From Candidatus Nitrosymbiomonas proteolyticus (GTDB taxonomy: Bacteria; Armatimonadota; Fimbriimonadia; Fimbriimonadales; Fimbriimonadaceae), in the NCBI GenBank assembly GCA_017347465.1, contig AP021858.1, positions 2,745,317-2,809,316 on the forward strand: a stretch of 64,000 nt of DNA, in the 5' to 3' direction. Position 1 is the first letter of the stretch. Every line of letters begins with the position of its first letter. This document shows, piece after piece, positions 53,189-61,705 of the stretch. The position numbers and the translations under genes are program-made. A model generated the notes under the pieces. That model made no database searches and was not told the origin of the DNA. It worked only from the letters and a program-made list of their open reading frames with translations.

Positions 53189-54640
53189 CTAGCCTCGGAG
53201 GAGCGATAGCACGGACTGCGGCGCGGCGTTGGCTTGCGCCAAGACGGCCAGTCCTGACTGTTGCAGGATCTGCAACTTCGTGAATTGGGTCATTTCAGAG
53301 GCGACGTCGGTGTCCCGAATCGTCGATTCCGTCGCAGCGAGGTTCTCTCGCGCCACCCCGAGTGACCGGATTGTCGATTCGAGGTTGTTGCGTTGGAACG
53401 AGCCCAGATTGCCCCGAGCTTGCGAGATCTCGTCGATCGCGGCGTCGATGACGCGTAGCGCGTCGTTCGAACCGTTCGTGGTGGTGATGTCGAGGTTGCT
53501 CAAGTTGAGCCCCGCAACGACGTTCTTTCCGAGTTCCGTTGCCGCGAAGTTGTTGAGCGAGAGCGCGGCGGTCTGGTTGACGTTCGCGCCCGTCTGGAAC
53601 TGAGTCGTCCCGACAGTGAGGTTTCCTGCGGTGAACGCGGCAGAAGCGGCGTTCCCTGCCTCGGTGAGGACCACCCGGTTGCCCGCAACGTCCGTAAGAA
53701 CGAGGCCGGACTGCTGCATCCGTCCACCGGTAAACGTCACGGTCGTTAGCCCACCCGAAGTCGAGCCGTTGCTGTCGATGATGACGTTCGCAATGGCGTC
53801 GGTACCGGTGGCGTTGGTGGTGCCCGCAGCGTTGACGACTCCATTGGCATCCGAAAGCGAGAAGTTTCCGATCGAACCGTACTCGTTCGCCTTCAAGACG
53901 ATTCCAGAACCCGCAGACCAGATTGCGGTCACGCCCGTAGCGTCCGACGACGAGTTGATCATGTTGATCACGTCTTGCGCGGTGTTCGTCGATGCGGTCG
54001 TGAACGTTCGGCCGTTGATGGTGAACGTGCCCGCCGATACGGTGCTGGTCGCGAACGTGAACGTTACGGATCCCGTCACGACGGCGCGGGTTGCGGCGGT
54101 CGAGACGGACACGGTAACGAGCGAATCCGTCGTAATCGCGGCGCTGTTGAACGTCCCGCCGAAGTAGAGGCCATTGACGTTCGTACTGCTGAGCAGCGCG
54201 GCGCTTACGCCAGAACTGCCGTCCAGCAACCGCTTCGTGCCGAACTGCGTCTGCTCTGAAATCCGGCTGACGGAGTTGATGATCGACGTGAGCTGGTTCT
54301 GGTTCGCCTGAATCTGCTGCGAGGTCTGCGTCCCCGAGTTCGCCGAAGCCAGCGCGAGGGTTCTCGCGTCCCTGAGGAGCCTGTTGACCTCGTCGAGGGC
54401 CGCTTCGGCGGTCTTTACGAGGTTGACGGCATCTTGGTTGTTGCGAATGGCCTGATCGATGCCCGAAATCTGGGCCCGAAAGTTTTCGGAGATGATCAGG
54501 CCGGCCGGGTCGTCGGCCGCAGAGTTGATTCTGAGGCCGGTAGAAAGCCGGGAAATCGACTTCCCGAATGCCATGTTCGTTTCGCCCACATTGCGAAGGG
54601 CGTTCATGGCGGTAACGTTAGTGTTCACTCTGAACGACAT
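53189..54640 (-). CDS. Flagellin
   Basis: This encodes 483 residues. The conserved N-terminal (1-140, MSFRVNTNVTAMNALRNV, then LSTGLRINSAADDPAG) and C-terminal (about 400-483, ending LSLLRG) domains form the filament core. The middle is Thr/Ala/Ser-rich and variable, as expected for the exposed part. There is no signal peptide because flagellin is exported by the flagellar apparatus. A GGAGG Shine-Dalgarno lies nine bases before the ATG. No other flagellar gene is nearby, so regulation by a distant flagellar sigma factor is likely, though no clear sigma28 promoter was recognised. Confidence 0.95.
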   Translation of the reverse strand: MSFRVNTNVTAMNALRNVGETNMAFGKSISRLSTGLRINSAADDPAGLIISENFRAQISGIDQAIRNNQDAVNLVKTAEAALDEVNRLLRDARTLALASANSGTQTSQQIQANQNQLTSIINSVSRISEQTQFGTKRLLDGSSGVSAALLSSTNVNGLYFGGTFNSAAITTDSLVTVSVSTAATRAVVTGSVTFTFATSTVSAGTFTINGRTFTTASTNTAQDVINMINSSSDATGVTAIWSAGSGIVLKANEYGSIGNFSLSDANGVVNAAGTTNATGTDAIANVIIDSNGSTSGGLTTVTFTGGRMQQSGLVLTDVAGNRVVLTEAGNAASAAFTAGNLTVGTTQFQTGANVNQTAALSLNNFAATELGKNVVAGLNLSNLDITTTNGSNDALRVIDAAIDEISQARGNLGSFQRNNLESTIRSLGVARENLAATESTIRDTDVASEMTQFTKLQILQQSGLAVLAQANAAPQSVLSLLRG

Positions 54641-54741
54641 GCTATTTTCCTCCGTGAGGCGCTATGAACCGGGCGTCCGCTGGGCGGTTCGGCCCTTCAA
54701 GCTCTCATCTGGAGGGGCTTTTTCCAGGTATCCCTACCAGG

Positions 54742-54764
54742 AACCCAGGTAAAAATACTGGGTT
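54742..54764. repeat. Inverted repeat upstream of flagellin
   Basis: A 7-base inverted repeat (AACCCAG / CTGGGTT) flanks a 9-base A/T-rich loop in the AT-rich region between flagellin and the thioesterase. It could be an operator, a hairpin in the flagellin leader, or a weak terminator for an opposing transcript. Confidence 0.3.
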
Positions 54765-54811
54765 TCAGGTGTTTCTGCTAGCTAGTACGAATACTTGACG
54801 ACGGAGTCAAT

Positions 54812-55243
54812 TTAGGTCTCCACCGTTGGGAAAGCGTCGGGGTCTCGCTCAAGGAGTTCGCGCAACGAATCGGGGATCGTCTGCGCCTTGCGGTCGCCGC
54901 CCATCAGGACGTGCCAGGTGTGGCCTTCCGTCGTCTTTTCGTTCGACGTCTCGTTCCAAATCTCGTATTCGAACCGGATCGCTGCTCGTCGCACTTCGCT
55001 CATTCGCACGTCGATTCGAATCCAGTCGTCGTAGTGAATCTCCCCTTTGTAGCGGAGATGAACTTCCACGACGGGCCAGAACAACCCCTGTTCCTCGAGG
55101 TCCTTATAAGTGAACCCCCGATCCCGGCACCAGGCCCCCCGCGCTTGTTCGAGCCAATACAGATAGTTCGCGTAATACGCGTGGCCCATACGGTCGGTCT
55201 CTCCATACCGCACGCGAATCCGTTCTGAAGTCACTTGGCGCAC
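54812..55243 (-). CDS. Acyl-CoA thioesterase, 4HBT (YbgC/FadM) family
   Basis: This encodes 143 residues from GTG. The hot-dog fold shows RYGETDRMGHAYYANYLYWLEQAR, with the catalytic Asp, and the strand LRYKGEIHYDDWIRID. YbgC-type enzymes hydrolyse acyl-CoA or acyl-ACP in the cytoplasm and some accompany the Tol-Pal system, which is not seen here. The substrate is unknown. The gene is 29 bases after the PfkB kinase gene and may be co-transcribed, though a TATCAC string lies 6 bases before its GTG. Confidence 0.85.
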   Translation of the reverse strand: MRQVTSERIRVRYGETDRMGHAYYANYLYWLEQARGAWCRDRGFTYKDLEEQGLFWPVVEVHLRYKGEIHYDDWIRIDVRMSEVRRAAIRFEYEIWNETSNEKTTEGHTWHVLMGGDRKAQTIPDSLRELLERDPDAFPTVET

Positions 55244-55272
55244 CGGTCCGTGATACCCCGAAAGCCTCCTGT

Positions 55273-56190
55273 TCAGGGCGCGCCTTCGAGAAACTGCCGT
55301 GTAACCTCGGCCTGGGCTTCCATCAACCGCTCGACCTCATCGACCGAGGGCACAGACTGCGTCGCGCCTTCGCTCCTGCACTGAAGGCACCCCGCAGCCG
55401 AGGCGAACGCCAGGCACTTGCCAAGAGGCCACGACTGATCGAGCCCATAGAGCATCCCGGCTCGGAACGCATCGCCTGCGCCCGTCGAATCGACCACCGG
55501 CCCGCATCGATACACGTCGAAGTCTCTCTCCTCGCCGCCGGGAAAAAGGACGTGGACCTTGCGATCTCCATCGGTCACGATCGCGAGCTTCCCCTTGCCC
55601 TCAAACCTCTCTCGCAAGAACGCCCGGTTCGCCTCGTCGTCGCCCCGCCGACCGCACCAGTCAGTGCTCGATTGCCAAACGTCGAAGGGGGAATCGAAGT
55701 CCTGGGTTTGAATGAAGTCCATCAAGTACACGTTCATCCCCTCAGCCGCTGCCGCCCTCGCAGCTTGACGCGCGACTTGGCCCAGGTTCGGATCTGCGGT
55801 AAACCAGCCGCCCATTCTTAGGGGAACGACCCCATGCTCCTCGGAAGCTGCCAGCCGCGAGAATCCCTTGCCGATCATCGTTCGCTCGCCGTCAGGCGTG
55901 ACGTAGATGTCGCACTCAGGCGGGGCGCCCGCGCCCATGGGGACGCCGTCCGCGGAAAGTTCGGCAGCGAGAACGGAGTTCCTTAGGAAAGCCGCCTCCG
56001 GTCCCGCGCCGATCGAGTTGCCCGCGAGCACGACGTCCGCTCGCCAGCGGGCCAGCATGACAGCAGTATTCGCGGCCTCACCCCCCAAGTAGCTCGTTTC
56101 CGACTCAATTTCCACGTACCCCCCTTTTTGGGGAAGCTCTGGGACTCGGCGAACCTTGTCCAGGCACACGGTTCCGAAAACGACAATCAC
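55273..56190 (-). CDS. PfkB/ribokinase-family carbohydrate kinase
   Basis: This encodes 305 residues from GTG. The start (VVFGTVCLDKV) and the first loop (SYLGGEAANTAVML) define the substrate side. The ATP site and catalytic Asp are in DSTGAGDAFRAG near residue 235. Members phosphorylate sugars, nucleosides or related alcohols; the large lid and the C-terminal CLQCR segment do not indicate which. A TACGTT box lies 6 bases before the GTG. Confidence 0.82.
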   Translation of the reverse strand: MIVVFGTVCLDKVRRVPELPQKGGYVEIESETSYLGGEAANTAVMLARWRADVVLAGNSIGAGPEAAFLRNSVLAAELSADGVPMGAGAPPECDIYVTPDGERTMIGKGFSRLAASEEHGVVPLRMGGWFTADPNLGQVARQAARAAAAEGMNVYLMDFIQTQDFDSPFDVWQSSTDWCGRRGDDEANRAFLRERFEGKGKLAIVTDGDRKVHVLFPGGEERDFDVYRCGPVVDSTGAGDAFRAGMLYGLDQSWPLGKCLAFASAAGCLQCRSEGATQSVPSVDEVERLMEAQAEVTRQFLEGAP

Positions 56191-56196
56191 TTGGGC

Positions 56197-56202
56197 AACG
56201 TA
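56197..56202 (-). promoter_or_regulatory. Candidate leaderless -10 box (TACGTT) of the kinase gene
   Basis: TACGTT on the minus strand is followed by 6 bases and the GTG at 56190. It faces a second leaderless-type box on the other strand 17 bases away. Confidence 0.4.
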
Positions 56203-56219
56203 CCTGAATTGAAGGGAGG

Positions 56220-56225
56220 TACATT
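56220..56225 (+). promoter_or_regulatory. Candidate leaderless -10 box (TACATT) of the small membrane-protein gene
   Basis: TACATT is followed by 6 bases and the ATG at 56232. A GGAGG lies just upstream of it, 12 bases from the ATG, so this gene might instead be led. The gene is divergent from the kinase across only 41 bases. Confidence 0.35.
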
Positions 56226-56231
56226 CAACGA

Positions 56232-56606
56232 ATGTTTTGGGCGCAGGGCCTGATGTCGCTTGCGATCTGGCTCGGGTTCGGGTGGGCTCTCGCGCGACAT
56301 CTCGCAGCCAGGAGGCAATCGATTGCTCGGATTCCGCGTGCGCTCCGGGCCACAGGTGGACCGCTGCTGCTGGTAGGCAGTGTGGCGATCCTCGTGCCCG
56401 GGCTCTCAGCCGTTCACGGCGCGGGAGGGATCGGCCCCGCTGCGATGACGCCGATGGGCTGGTTGGCCGTGACGCTGATCGGCCTCGCTACCGTGCTGAC
56501 CCAAGGGGTCGCCGCATCGTGGATCGCCAGCCATGCGATGCAGGGTGTAACGGCCCGGCCCTCCCCTGCGTCCATCAACCAGGAGCAAGAAGGACCTACG
56601 AAATGA
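56232..56606 (+). CDS. Small membrane protein of unknown function
   Basis: This encodes 124 residues with three hydrophobic helices (about 4-24, 44-64 and 74-99), an Arg-rich loop after the first and an acidic C-terminal tail. No homology is recognised. It overlaps the next gene by four bases (ATGA), so the two probably act together in the envelope. Confidence 0.6.
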   Translation: MFWAQGLMSLAIWLGFGWALARHLAARRQSIARIPRALRATGGPLLLVGSVAILVPGLSAVHGAGGIGPAAMTPMGWLAVTLIGLATVLTQGVAASWIASHAMQGVTARPSPASINQEQEGPTK

Positions 56607-57202
56607 CAAGGCTTGGACATCTGTTGACTCTATTCGCCGCCCTCGGGCTATTGGCCGCTACCCTCAGCGCTCAACCCGACCCCAACGCAGCCAAGAGCAC
56701 CGAGATCGAGTTGAAGGCTCGCAAACTCGATCTGCTCAACCACCTCTTGCCCCTCCTCCTCAAAAAGGACCAGATCAACGCGATCCTCTCGGGGATCGAA
56801 CAGTGCCGCGCCAAGGAAAAGGAAATCGAGACGCGGGAGGCCAATGAAATGCGCGCGTTCGAGACCCGCATCGATCAGGCCATCGAAGCCGGAATCGACA
56901 AGGGAGCGATCCCGCCGGTCGAATTGCTCAAAGAACTCAACACCCTCTTCCGAGGGTTTGCGATGCGTCGAATGGCGGTTCGGGCGGAAAACGCAGAGAA
57001 ACTGGTGGAGGTTCTGAAGTCCAAGCTCGACAGCGGGCAGCAGGCGGCTGCATCCAATTCGGTCGACGTCAAGACCTGGGACAGCCGGTTGGACCCTGAA
57101 AAAATGGAACTCGATGAGAAGCTGACAGTGTTCGTCCAGGCGGTCCTGCTCGACCGAGCAACCTACGACGTGCTGATCAAGATGGCCGCCAAAGCGGGCT
57201 AA
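56603..57202 (+). CDS. Secreted helical protein of unknown function
   Basis: This encodes 199 residues. A signal peptide (about 1-23, ending LSA) is followed by a highly charged, mostly helical protein rich in Lys, Glu and Leu, with likely coiled-coil stretches at 40-80 and 95-150. No Cys-based or catalytic motif is seen. It overlaps the small membrane protein gene and converges on purE with a 4-base overlap. Its periplasmic partner may be the membrane protein encoded with it. Confidence 0.6.
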   Translation: MTRLGHLLTLFAALGLLAATLSAQPDPNAAKSTEIELKARKLDLLNHLLPLLLKKDQINAILSGIEQCRAKEKEIETREANEMRAFETRIDQAIEAGIDKGAIPPVELLKELNTLFRGFAMRRMAVRAENAEKLVEVLKSKLDSGQQAAASNSVDVKTWDSRLDPEKMELDEKLTVFVQAVLLDRATYDVLIKMAAKAG

Positions 57203-57690
57203 GAGCCCTTCGCTATCTCGGCGTTCATCTGACGGACAAGCTCGCTCTGTCCAAGCCGAAACTGGTCTAAGGCAGCGGCGACCTTGTCGTCGTTCACGCC
57301 GAGGATTCGCGCAGCAAGAAGCCCCGCGTTGCGGCCGTTGCCGATTCCGACCGTCGCGACCGGAACCCCGGCAGGCATTTGCACGATCGAATAGAGGGAA
57401 TCCTCGCCGCCCAGCGCCTTTGTCGGAACGGGCACGCCTATCACCGGAAGAGTGGTCAAAGACGCCACCATTCCGGGCAGGTGGGCCGCTCCTCCCGCTC
57501 CCGCGATGATGACCTCGAGCCCTCGTTCTCTGGCGGTTCGCGCATACTCGAACATCGCTTCGGGCGTGCGGTGAGCGCTGACGACTTTGAGTTCGAAGGG
57601 GATTCCGATCTCCTCCAGCGCGTTTGCGGCTTCTTGCAGCACGGTGAGGTCCGACTTGCTGCCCATGATCACACCGACGCGGGGGTTCAT
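57199..57690 (-). CDS. purE: N5-carboxyaminoimidazole ribonucleotide mutase PurE
   Basis: This encodes 163 residues. Motifs GSKSD, SAHRTPE and [11 protein letters not shown] (phosphate and CO2-binding loops) are intact. PurE moves the carboxyl group of N5-CAIR to C4 in purine synthesis and needs PurK, which is not seen here. The ATG at 57690 follows a TATGAT by 7 bases; an ATG at 57702 overlaps the waaA stop by four bases and would add four residues, so the start is open. It is downstream of purC and waaA on the same strand. Confidence 0.93.
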   Translation of the reverse strand: MNPRVGVIMGSKSDLTVLQEAANALEEIGIPFELKVVSAHRTPEAMFEYARTARERGLEVIIAGAGGAAHLPGMVASLTTLPVIGVPVPTKALGGEDSLYSIVQMPAGVPVATVGIGNGRNAGLLAARILGVNDDKVAAALDQFRLGQSELVRQMNAEIAKGS

Positions 57691-57698
57691 AACCTCCA

Positions 57699-58976
57699 TC
57701 ATACTCCCGCGCTCGGCTTCTCACGGGCCTCCCCTTCGAACCGAATGGCCTCGGCGTACCTCTTGGCCGCTCCGAGGTTGGTTGCCACGTAGTCCCTCGC
57801 GGCTTGGCCCATCCGCTCTCGCAAGCGCTCGTCCGCAAGGAGTTGATCGATCGCGGCCGCCAGCGACTCGGCGTCCGCGCACACTCGAGTCGCCCCGCAC
57901 TCCGCCGCGCCTTGCGCCACGTCCCGAAAGTTCGCCATGTGAGGACCATGCAAGACCGGCTTGCCATGCGCCAAAGGCTGAAGGATGTTCTGTCCGCCGA
58001 GGTTCGAAAAGCCACCGCCAACGACCACGACGTCCGCGGTCGAATAAACTCCCGCAAGCTCGCCGAAGGTATCGAGGATCAGGTAATCGCCCGTTTCCCC
58101 CTTAGAGCGCAGGGCGACTCCGCCAAGAGCCCTGGTCACGGACTCCGCCAGGGCTGGCGCGGATTCAAGATGGCGGGGCGCATGAACTACGCGAACTCGC
58201 TCGGGGCCGACGAGCCGAATCGCCTCGACCACCAACGATTCCTCGGCGGAATCCCGCGTCGATCCCACGACCACGACAGGCTTGTCGCGGGAAAGCCCCA
58301 GTTCCGTTCGCCACCGCTCCTCGTCTTCAGAGGCGGCTTGGCCCCCCTCATCGAACTTCGAATTGCCCTGTACCTCGACCTGAAATGCGCCCAAAGCGCG
58401 TATCCGCTCAGCGTCGCCCTCCGTTTGCATCAGACAGCGGTCCACGAATCTCAGCAGCGCGCGATAGAATCCGCGAACGCGCCGGGCCCGCCGAAAACTG
58501 CGGTCGCTGATGCGCCCGTTCACGACAAGAGTCCGCGCCCCGAACGCCTTGGCGGCCCAGAAGAAATTCATCCAAAGCTCGGTTTCCATGACCGCTACCA
58601 CGGAAGGGCGCGCCGACGACATCGCGCGAACCTGAAACCGCAGGAGGTCGATCGGGAAATACACGAGGTGATCGGCAAGTTCGGGCACCAAAGACTCGGC
58701 GATCTGGTGCCCCGAACTTGTAGTGACGCTCAACACGACCTCCGCTTGGGGCCAAGCAGCGCGCAGTTCCTTCAGAATCGGCCTAGCGGCGACGACCTCG
58801 CCCACCGAAACCGCATGGAGCCACACGCGGGGGCGGTCCGGGTTGGACCGAAGGCGGTAGTTCCCTAAGCGCTCCCGCCAATTCGGGCCTCCCTTCCTCC
58901 GCGAAGCCCTCCAGAGCATCCAGGGCAGCCAGAGGGGAGCGAGAAGCGGAAGCGCCAAGTTGTAGAGCCAAAACAT
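57699..58976 (-). CDS. waaA: Kdo transferase (3-deoxy-D-manno-octulosonate transferase) WaaA
   Basis: This encodes 425 residues. An N-terminal membrane anchor (about 5-20) is followed by a GT-B fold. Domain 1 has [11 protein letters not shown], and domain 2 has [14 protein letters not shown], the HAPRHLES segment and the [21 protein letters not shown] donor-binding region typical of WaaA. It transfers Kdo from CMP-Kdo to lipid A precursor at the inner face of the inner membrane. Its presence argues for LPS. It sits 7 bases after purC, with no lipid A genes nearby. Confidence 0.92.
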   Translation of the reverse strand: MFWLYNLALPLLAPLWLPWMLWRASRRKGGPNWRERLGNYRLRSNPDRPRVWLHAVSVGEVVAARPILKELRAAWPQAEVVLSVTTSSGHQIAESLVPELADHLVYFPIDLLRFQVRAMSSARPSVVAVMETELWMNFFWAAKAFGARTLVVNGRISDRSFRRARRVRGFYRALLRFVDRCLMQTEGDAERIRALGAFQVEVQGNSKFDEGGQAASEDEERWRTELGLSRDKPVVVVGSTRDSAEESLVVEAIRLVGPERVRVVHAPRHLESAPALAESVTRALGGVALRSKGETGDYLILDTFGELAGVYSTADVVVVGGGFSNLGGQNILQPLAHGKPVLHGPHMANFRDVAQGAAECGATRVCADAESLAAAIDQLLADERLRERMGQAARDYVATNLGAAKRYAEAIRFEGEAREKPSAGV

Positions 58977-58983
58977 ACGAAAC

Positions 58984-59889
58984 TCAAACTCCGACTGGCA
59001 TCGCCAAAGGCCGCCCCGTGATTCGTTGGAAGGCCTCAAGGTACTTGTCGCGAGTTTGGCGAACGATATCTTCAGGAAGCTCGGGGCCCGGCGGCCGCTT
59101 GTCCCATTGGATGGATTCGAGGTAATCGCGGACGAATTGCTTGTCGAACGACGGTTGCGGCCCGCCCGGCTGATACCGCGCCGCGTCCCAATACCGAGAA
59201 CTATCCGGCGTAAGGGCTTCGTCGATCCATACGAGTCCCTCGTCGTCGATTCCAAACTCGAACTTCGTGTCGGCGAGGATCAGACCCCGCTCAGCGCAGT
59301 ACTCCGAAGCAAGGGCGAAGAGCCGAAGCGTGAGATCTCGTAGGTTCGTTGCGAGGTCCCGGCCCACGATCTCGGCCATCTCGTCGAACGAAATGTTCTG
59401 ATCGTGGCCGTCGGTGGCCTTGGTCGCGGGCGTGAAGATCGGTGCGTCCAGCTGGCCCGCTTCCGGGATATTAGGAGGCAGGTCCAGCCCGTGCAGGCGC
59501 CCTCCCTGCGAAACGTACTCCTTATATAGCGAACCGACGAGGTACCCACGAGCGACGCATTCAACCATGAGCGGCTGCGACTTCCGAACGATCATCGACC
59601 GTCCCAGGAGATCGGGGCCAGCGCCGGGCACGCGCCGCCGGATGTCCTCGTCCGAGGTCGAAACGACGTGGTTTCGGCATACGGAACTCAATCGTTCGAA
59701 CCAAAACGCGCTCAGTTGGTTGAGCACTCGGCCTTTGTCGGGGATGCCGTTCGCCATCACGACGTCGAATGCGGAAATCCGGTCGGTCGAGACGAGGAGC
59801 AATTCGCTTCCGAGGTCGAAAATATCGCGCACCTTGCCTTGATGCGTGGGACCTCGGCCCGCGACAGACGCTTGAAGCAGTGGCTTCAT
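58984..59889 (-). CDS. purC: Phosphoribosylaminoimidazole-succinocarboxamide synthase PurC
   Basis: This encodes 301 residues, the longer form seen in yeast Ade1 and some bacteria rather than the 237-residue E. coli form. Motifs include HQGKVRDIFDLG (ATP grasp), VARGYLVGSLYKEY, the NIPEAGQLDAPIFTPATKA loop and DEALTPDSSRYW. It makes SAICAR from CAIR and Asp in purine synthesis. The frame is open upstream, but the ATG gives the family start. A CATAAT box lies 6 bases before it, overlapping the stop of the hydrolase gene. Confidence 0.95.
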   Translation of the reverse strand: MKPLLQASVAGRGPTHQGKVRDIFDLGSELLLVSTDRISAFDVVMANGIPDKGRVLNQLSAFWFERLSSVCRNHVVSTSDEDIRRRVPGAGPDLLGRSMIVRKSQPLMVECVARGYLVGSLYKEYVSQGGRLHGLDLPPNIPEAGQLDAPIFTPATKATDGHDQNISFDEMAEIVGRDLATNLRDLTLRLFALASEYCAERGLILADTKFEFGIDDEGLVWIDEALTPDSSRYWDAARYQPGGPQPSFDKQFVRDYLESIQWDKRPPGPELPEDIVRQTRDKYLEAFQRITGRPLAMPVGV

Positions 59890-59896
59890 GAATCGA

Positions 59897-60787
59897 TTAT
59901 GGTCGCTTGCCCCCACTTGGGGACACGGCCTCCGGGGGCGCGAGTTCCTGAAGGAAGTCCTGGAGCGCACGATAGTACGCCTCGCTATGAACCCAGCGAC
60001 CCTCGGAATGGCCGCAGCCCGGCATCCAGACGATTTTGGCGTTACCGTTCGATGCCCCTTGAACTCGGAGGGCCTCGGAGGGCAGCGCGAGGTCGTCTTG
60101 GTCGCCATGAATCATAAGTACCGGCTTGGTGAACTGCCGAATCGCGCGAGCCACGTCGTGCCCGGCTGGGTTCAGTCCGGCCAGTGGCGCGGCGATCCAC
60201 ATCACCGGATAGAGCGCGGCAGCCAGCGGCCGGCCCCCCAAGAATCTCCACCATCCGACGATCGCCTCGCTCAACTTGCCGTAGACGCTATCGAGAATTA
60301 GCGCGTCGGCAAGGGACGGGTCCTTTTCGCAAGCGAACACGCATGCCGCCGCGCCCATGCTGCTGCCCATGAGGATCATCGGAACGCCGGGATGCCAGCT
60401 TCGAGCGAACCGAACGGCTTCTGCGACCTCCTCGCGCTCTCTCACCCCAAACCCCACCTTATGGCGAGTGCTCTTGCCGTGACCCCTCAGGTCGATCAGC
60501 AGGCTCGCACACCCCCACGAGTGAAGCTGGGCAGCGACTGGGGCGAGTTCGGAACGGTTCATGATGTAGCCGTGAGCGAGGACGACGACCGCGCTGGGCT
60601 TCTTCGCTTCGACCCACCAACCTCGAATCACGCCGACCTTGGGGAGCTTGATCTCGATTTCCTCCTGCGGGACGCCGACGGAGCTTGGCGAGAAGAAAAG
60701 CGGCGATCGCGCAGGATAGAGACTGAATAGCGCGACCCCAAGCAGAAGGAGCAAGTACACGCCGATCAGAACATAGAGCACGATCAT
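59897..60787 (-). CDS. Membrane-anchored alpha/beta hydrolase
   Basis: This encodes 296 residues. One N-terminal membrane helix (about 2-24) is followed by an alpha/beta-hydrolase domain: VVLAHGYIMNRSE, the oxyanion strand LLIDLRGHGKS, the nucleophile elbow MGSSMGAAA, the acid region HGDQDDLALP and the catalytic His in GCGHSEG. The domain faces the side set by the anchor, which cannot be stated with certainty. The substrate is unknown. purC begins 7 bases after its stop. Confidence 0.82.
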   Translation of the reverse strand: MIVLYVLIGVYLLLLLGVALFSLYPARSPLFFSPSSVGVPQEEIEIKLPKVGVIRGWWVEAKKPSAVVVLAHGYIMNRSELAPVAAQLHSWGCASLLIDLRGHGKSTRHKVGFGVREREEVAEAVRFARSWHPGVPMILMGSSMGAAACVFACEKDPSLADALILDSVYGKLSEAIVGWWRFLGGRPLAAALYPVMWIAAPLAGLNPAGHDVARAIRQFTKPVLMIHGDQDDLALPSEALRVQGASNGNAKIVWMPGCGHSEGRWVHSEAYYRALQDFLQELAPPEAVSPSGGKRP

Positions 60788-60860
60788 CGCGGAACGTCCC
60801 CAAGGCGGCGCTTCGTAGCTGTTCTTCGTGCCGCGCGCGAGAGGGCGGCTCGAATTCGGT

Positions 60861-60866
60861 TACAAT
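60861..60866 (+). promoter_or_regulatory. Candidate -10 box (TACAAT) of the ASCH gene
   Basis: TACAAT is followed by 14 bases and the ATG at 60881, giving a very short leader of about 7 bases and no Shine-Dalgarno. Confidence 0.4.
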
Positions 60867-60880
60867 TCCAGAGTTCCAAC

Positions 60881-61228
60881 ATGTTTGCGCTCAACTTCTA
60901 CTCTGACCTCTACGGCGATATCCTCAAGAACAATCGAAAGACCGCCACGATTCGATTGGGCGACAAGTCGGCCAAATATCAGACCGGGATGATCGTCTGG
61001 ATCACCATCGGCCCTCGTTTTGGGCGCCGCCAGAAGCTATACAGCGCAATTATCGACCGGGTTGAGGTGAAGAAGATTTCCGAGCTTTCGCCGAGGGACG
61101 TCGAGCGAGAAAACCCTGAATTTCGTTCCTCCGACGAAGTGATCTCGCTTCTATCTAGGGTCTACGGGGACTTCGTCACCCCCGAACACCTGGTTACCGT
61201 CGTGTACTTTTCTCGGGTCGACGAATAG
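60881..61228 (+). CDS. ASCH-domain protein
   Basis: This encodes 115 residues. The fold is of the PUA-like ASCH type: an early ILKNNRKTATIRLGD that matches the KT-T-R-G- segment of the domain, a middle strand (GMIVWITIGPRFG) and YSAIIDRVEVKKISEL. ASCH proteins bind RNA or nucleotides, and some are amidohydrolases. No catalytic residue is clear here. It converges on the FHA gene with a gap of three bases. Confidence 0.78.
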   Translation: MFALNFYSDLYGDILKNNRKTATIRLGDKSAKYQTGMIVWITIGPRFGRRQKLYSAIIDRVEVKKISELSPRDVERENPEFRSSDEVISLLSRVYGDFVTPEHLVTVVYFSRVDE

Positions 61229-61231
61229 CCC

Positions 61232-61705
61232 TCACGATTCCGACACGCGGAACACGAACCGCGCGTTTCCGAAGGCGACTTCATCGCCATCCACCAGCGG
61301 GCTGGATTCCACGCGCTCGAAATCTCCACGAAGCACGTAGCTCCCGTTCGATGACCCAAGGTCTTCGAGCAGCCAGCCTTCTTCGCTCAGCGCAATCCGG
61401 GCGTGCTTGCGTGAGATGTACTGCGCCTCGTCGAGCGACGCGAGATCGACATCAACCGGGCCAACCGTTGGATCGAACCTACCCACTGTGGCTGGGGGAC
61501 GAAACTCGAACGTCATGTCGGTTTCGACACCGTTCCGCTTCAATACTAACCTTGCCGTGGGAGGACCGCCCTCGTCGACCGAGTCCTCAGCGTCAACATC
61601 CGCCTCGGGGCTTTCGACCTCCTCGTCATCCCCATCGATGGGGGCGTCCTCCACCTGGTCCTCGCCCCCCAGTTCCGTGCCTTTCAGTTCGTCGTTCTCA
61701 ACCAT
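61232..61705 (-). CDS. FHA-domain protein with acidic N-terminus
   Basis: This encodes 157 residues. About 55 very acidic, probably disordered residues precede one FHA domain (about 65-155) with ATVGRFD, SRKHARI and LGSSNGSYV, which bind phosphothreonine. It probably works in signalling with a Ser/Thr kinase that is not encoded nearby. It overlaps the end of the symporter gene by eight bases, which fixes the ATG and the operon TPK-symporter-FHA. Confidence 0.8.
   Translation of the reverse strand: MVENDELKGTELGGEDQVEDAPIDGDDEEVESPEADVDAEDSVDEGGPPTARLVLKRNGVETDMTFEFRPPATVGRFDPTVGPVDVDLASLDEAQYISRKHARIALSEEGWLLEDLGSSNGSYVLRGDFERVESSPLVDGDEVAFGNARFVFRVSES

Noticed and set aside
57804..58868. 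A 354-codon open frame opposite waaA
   Set aside because: Same reasoning: antisense to a well-supported gene, no domain and unusual residue composition.
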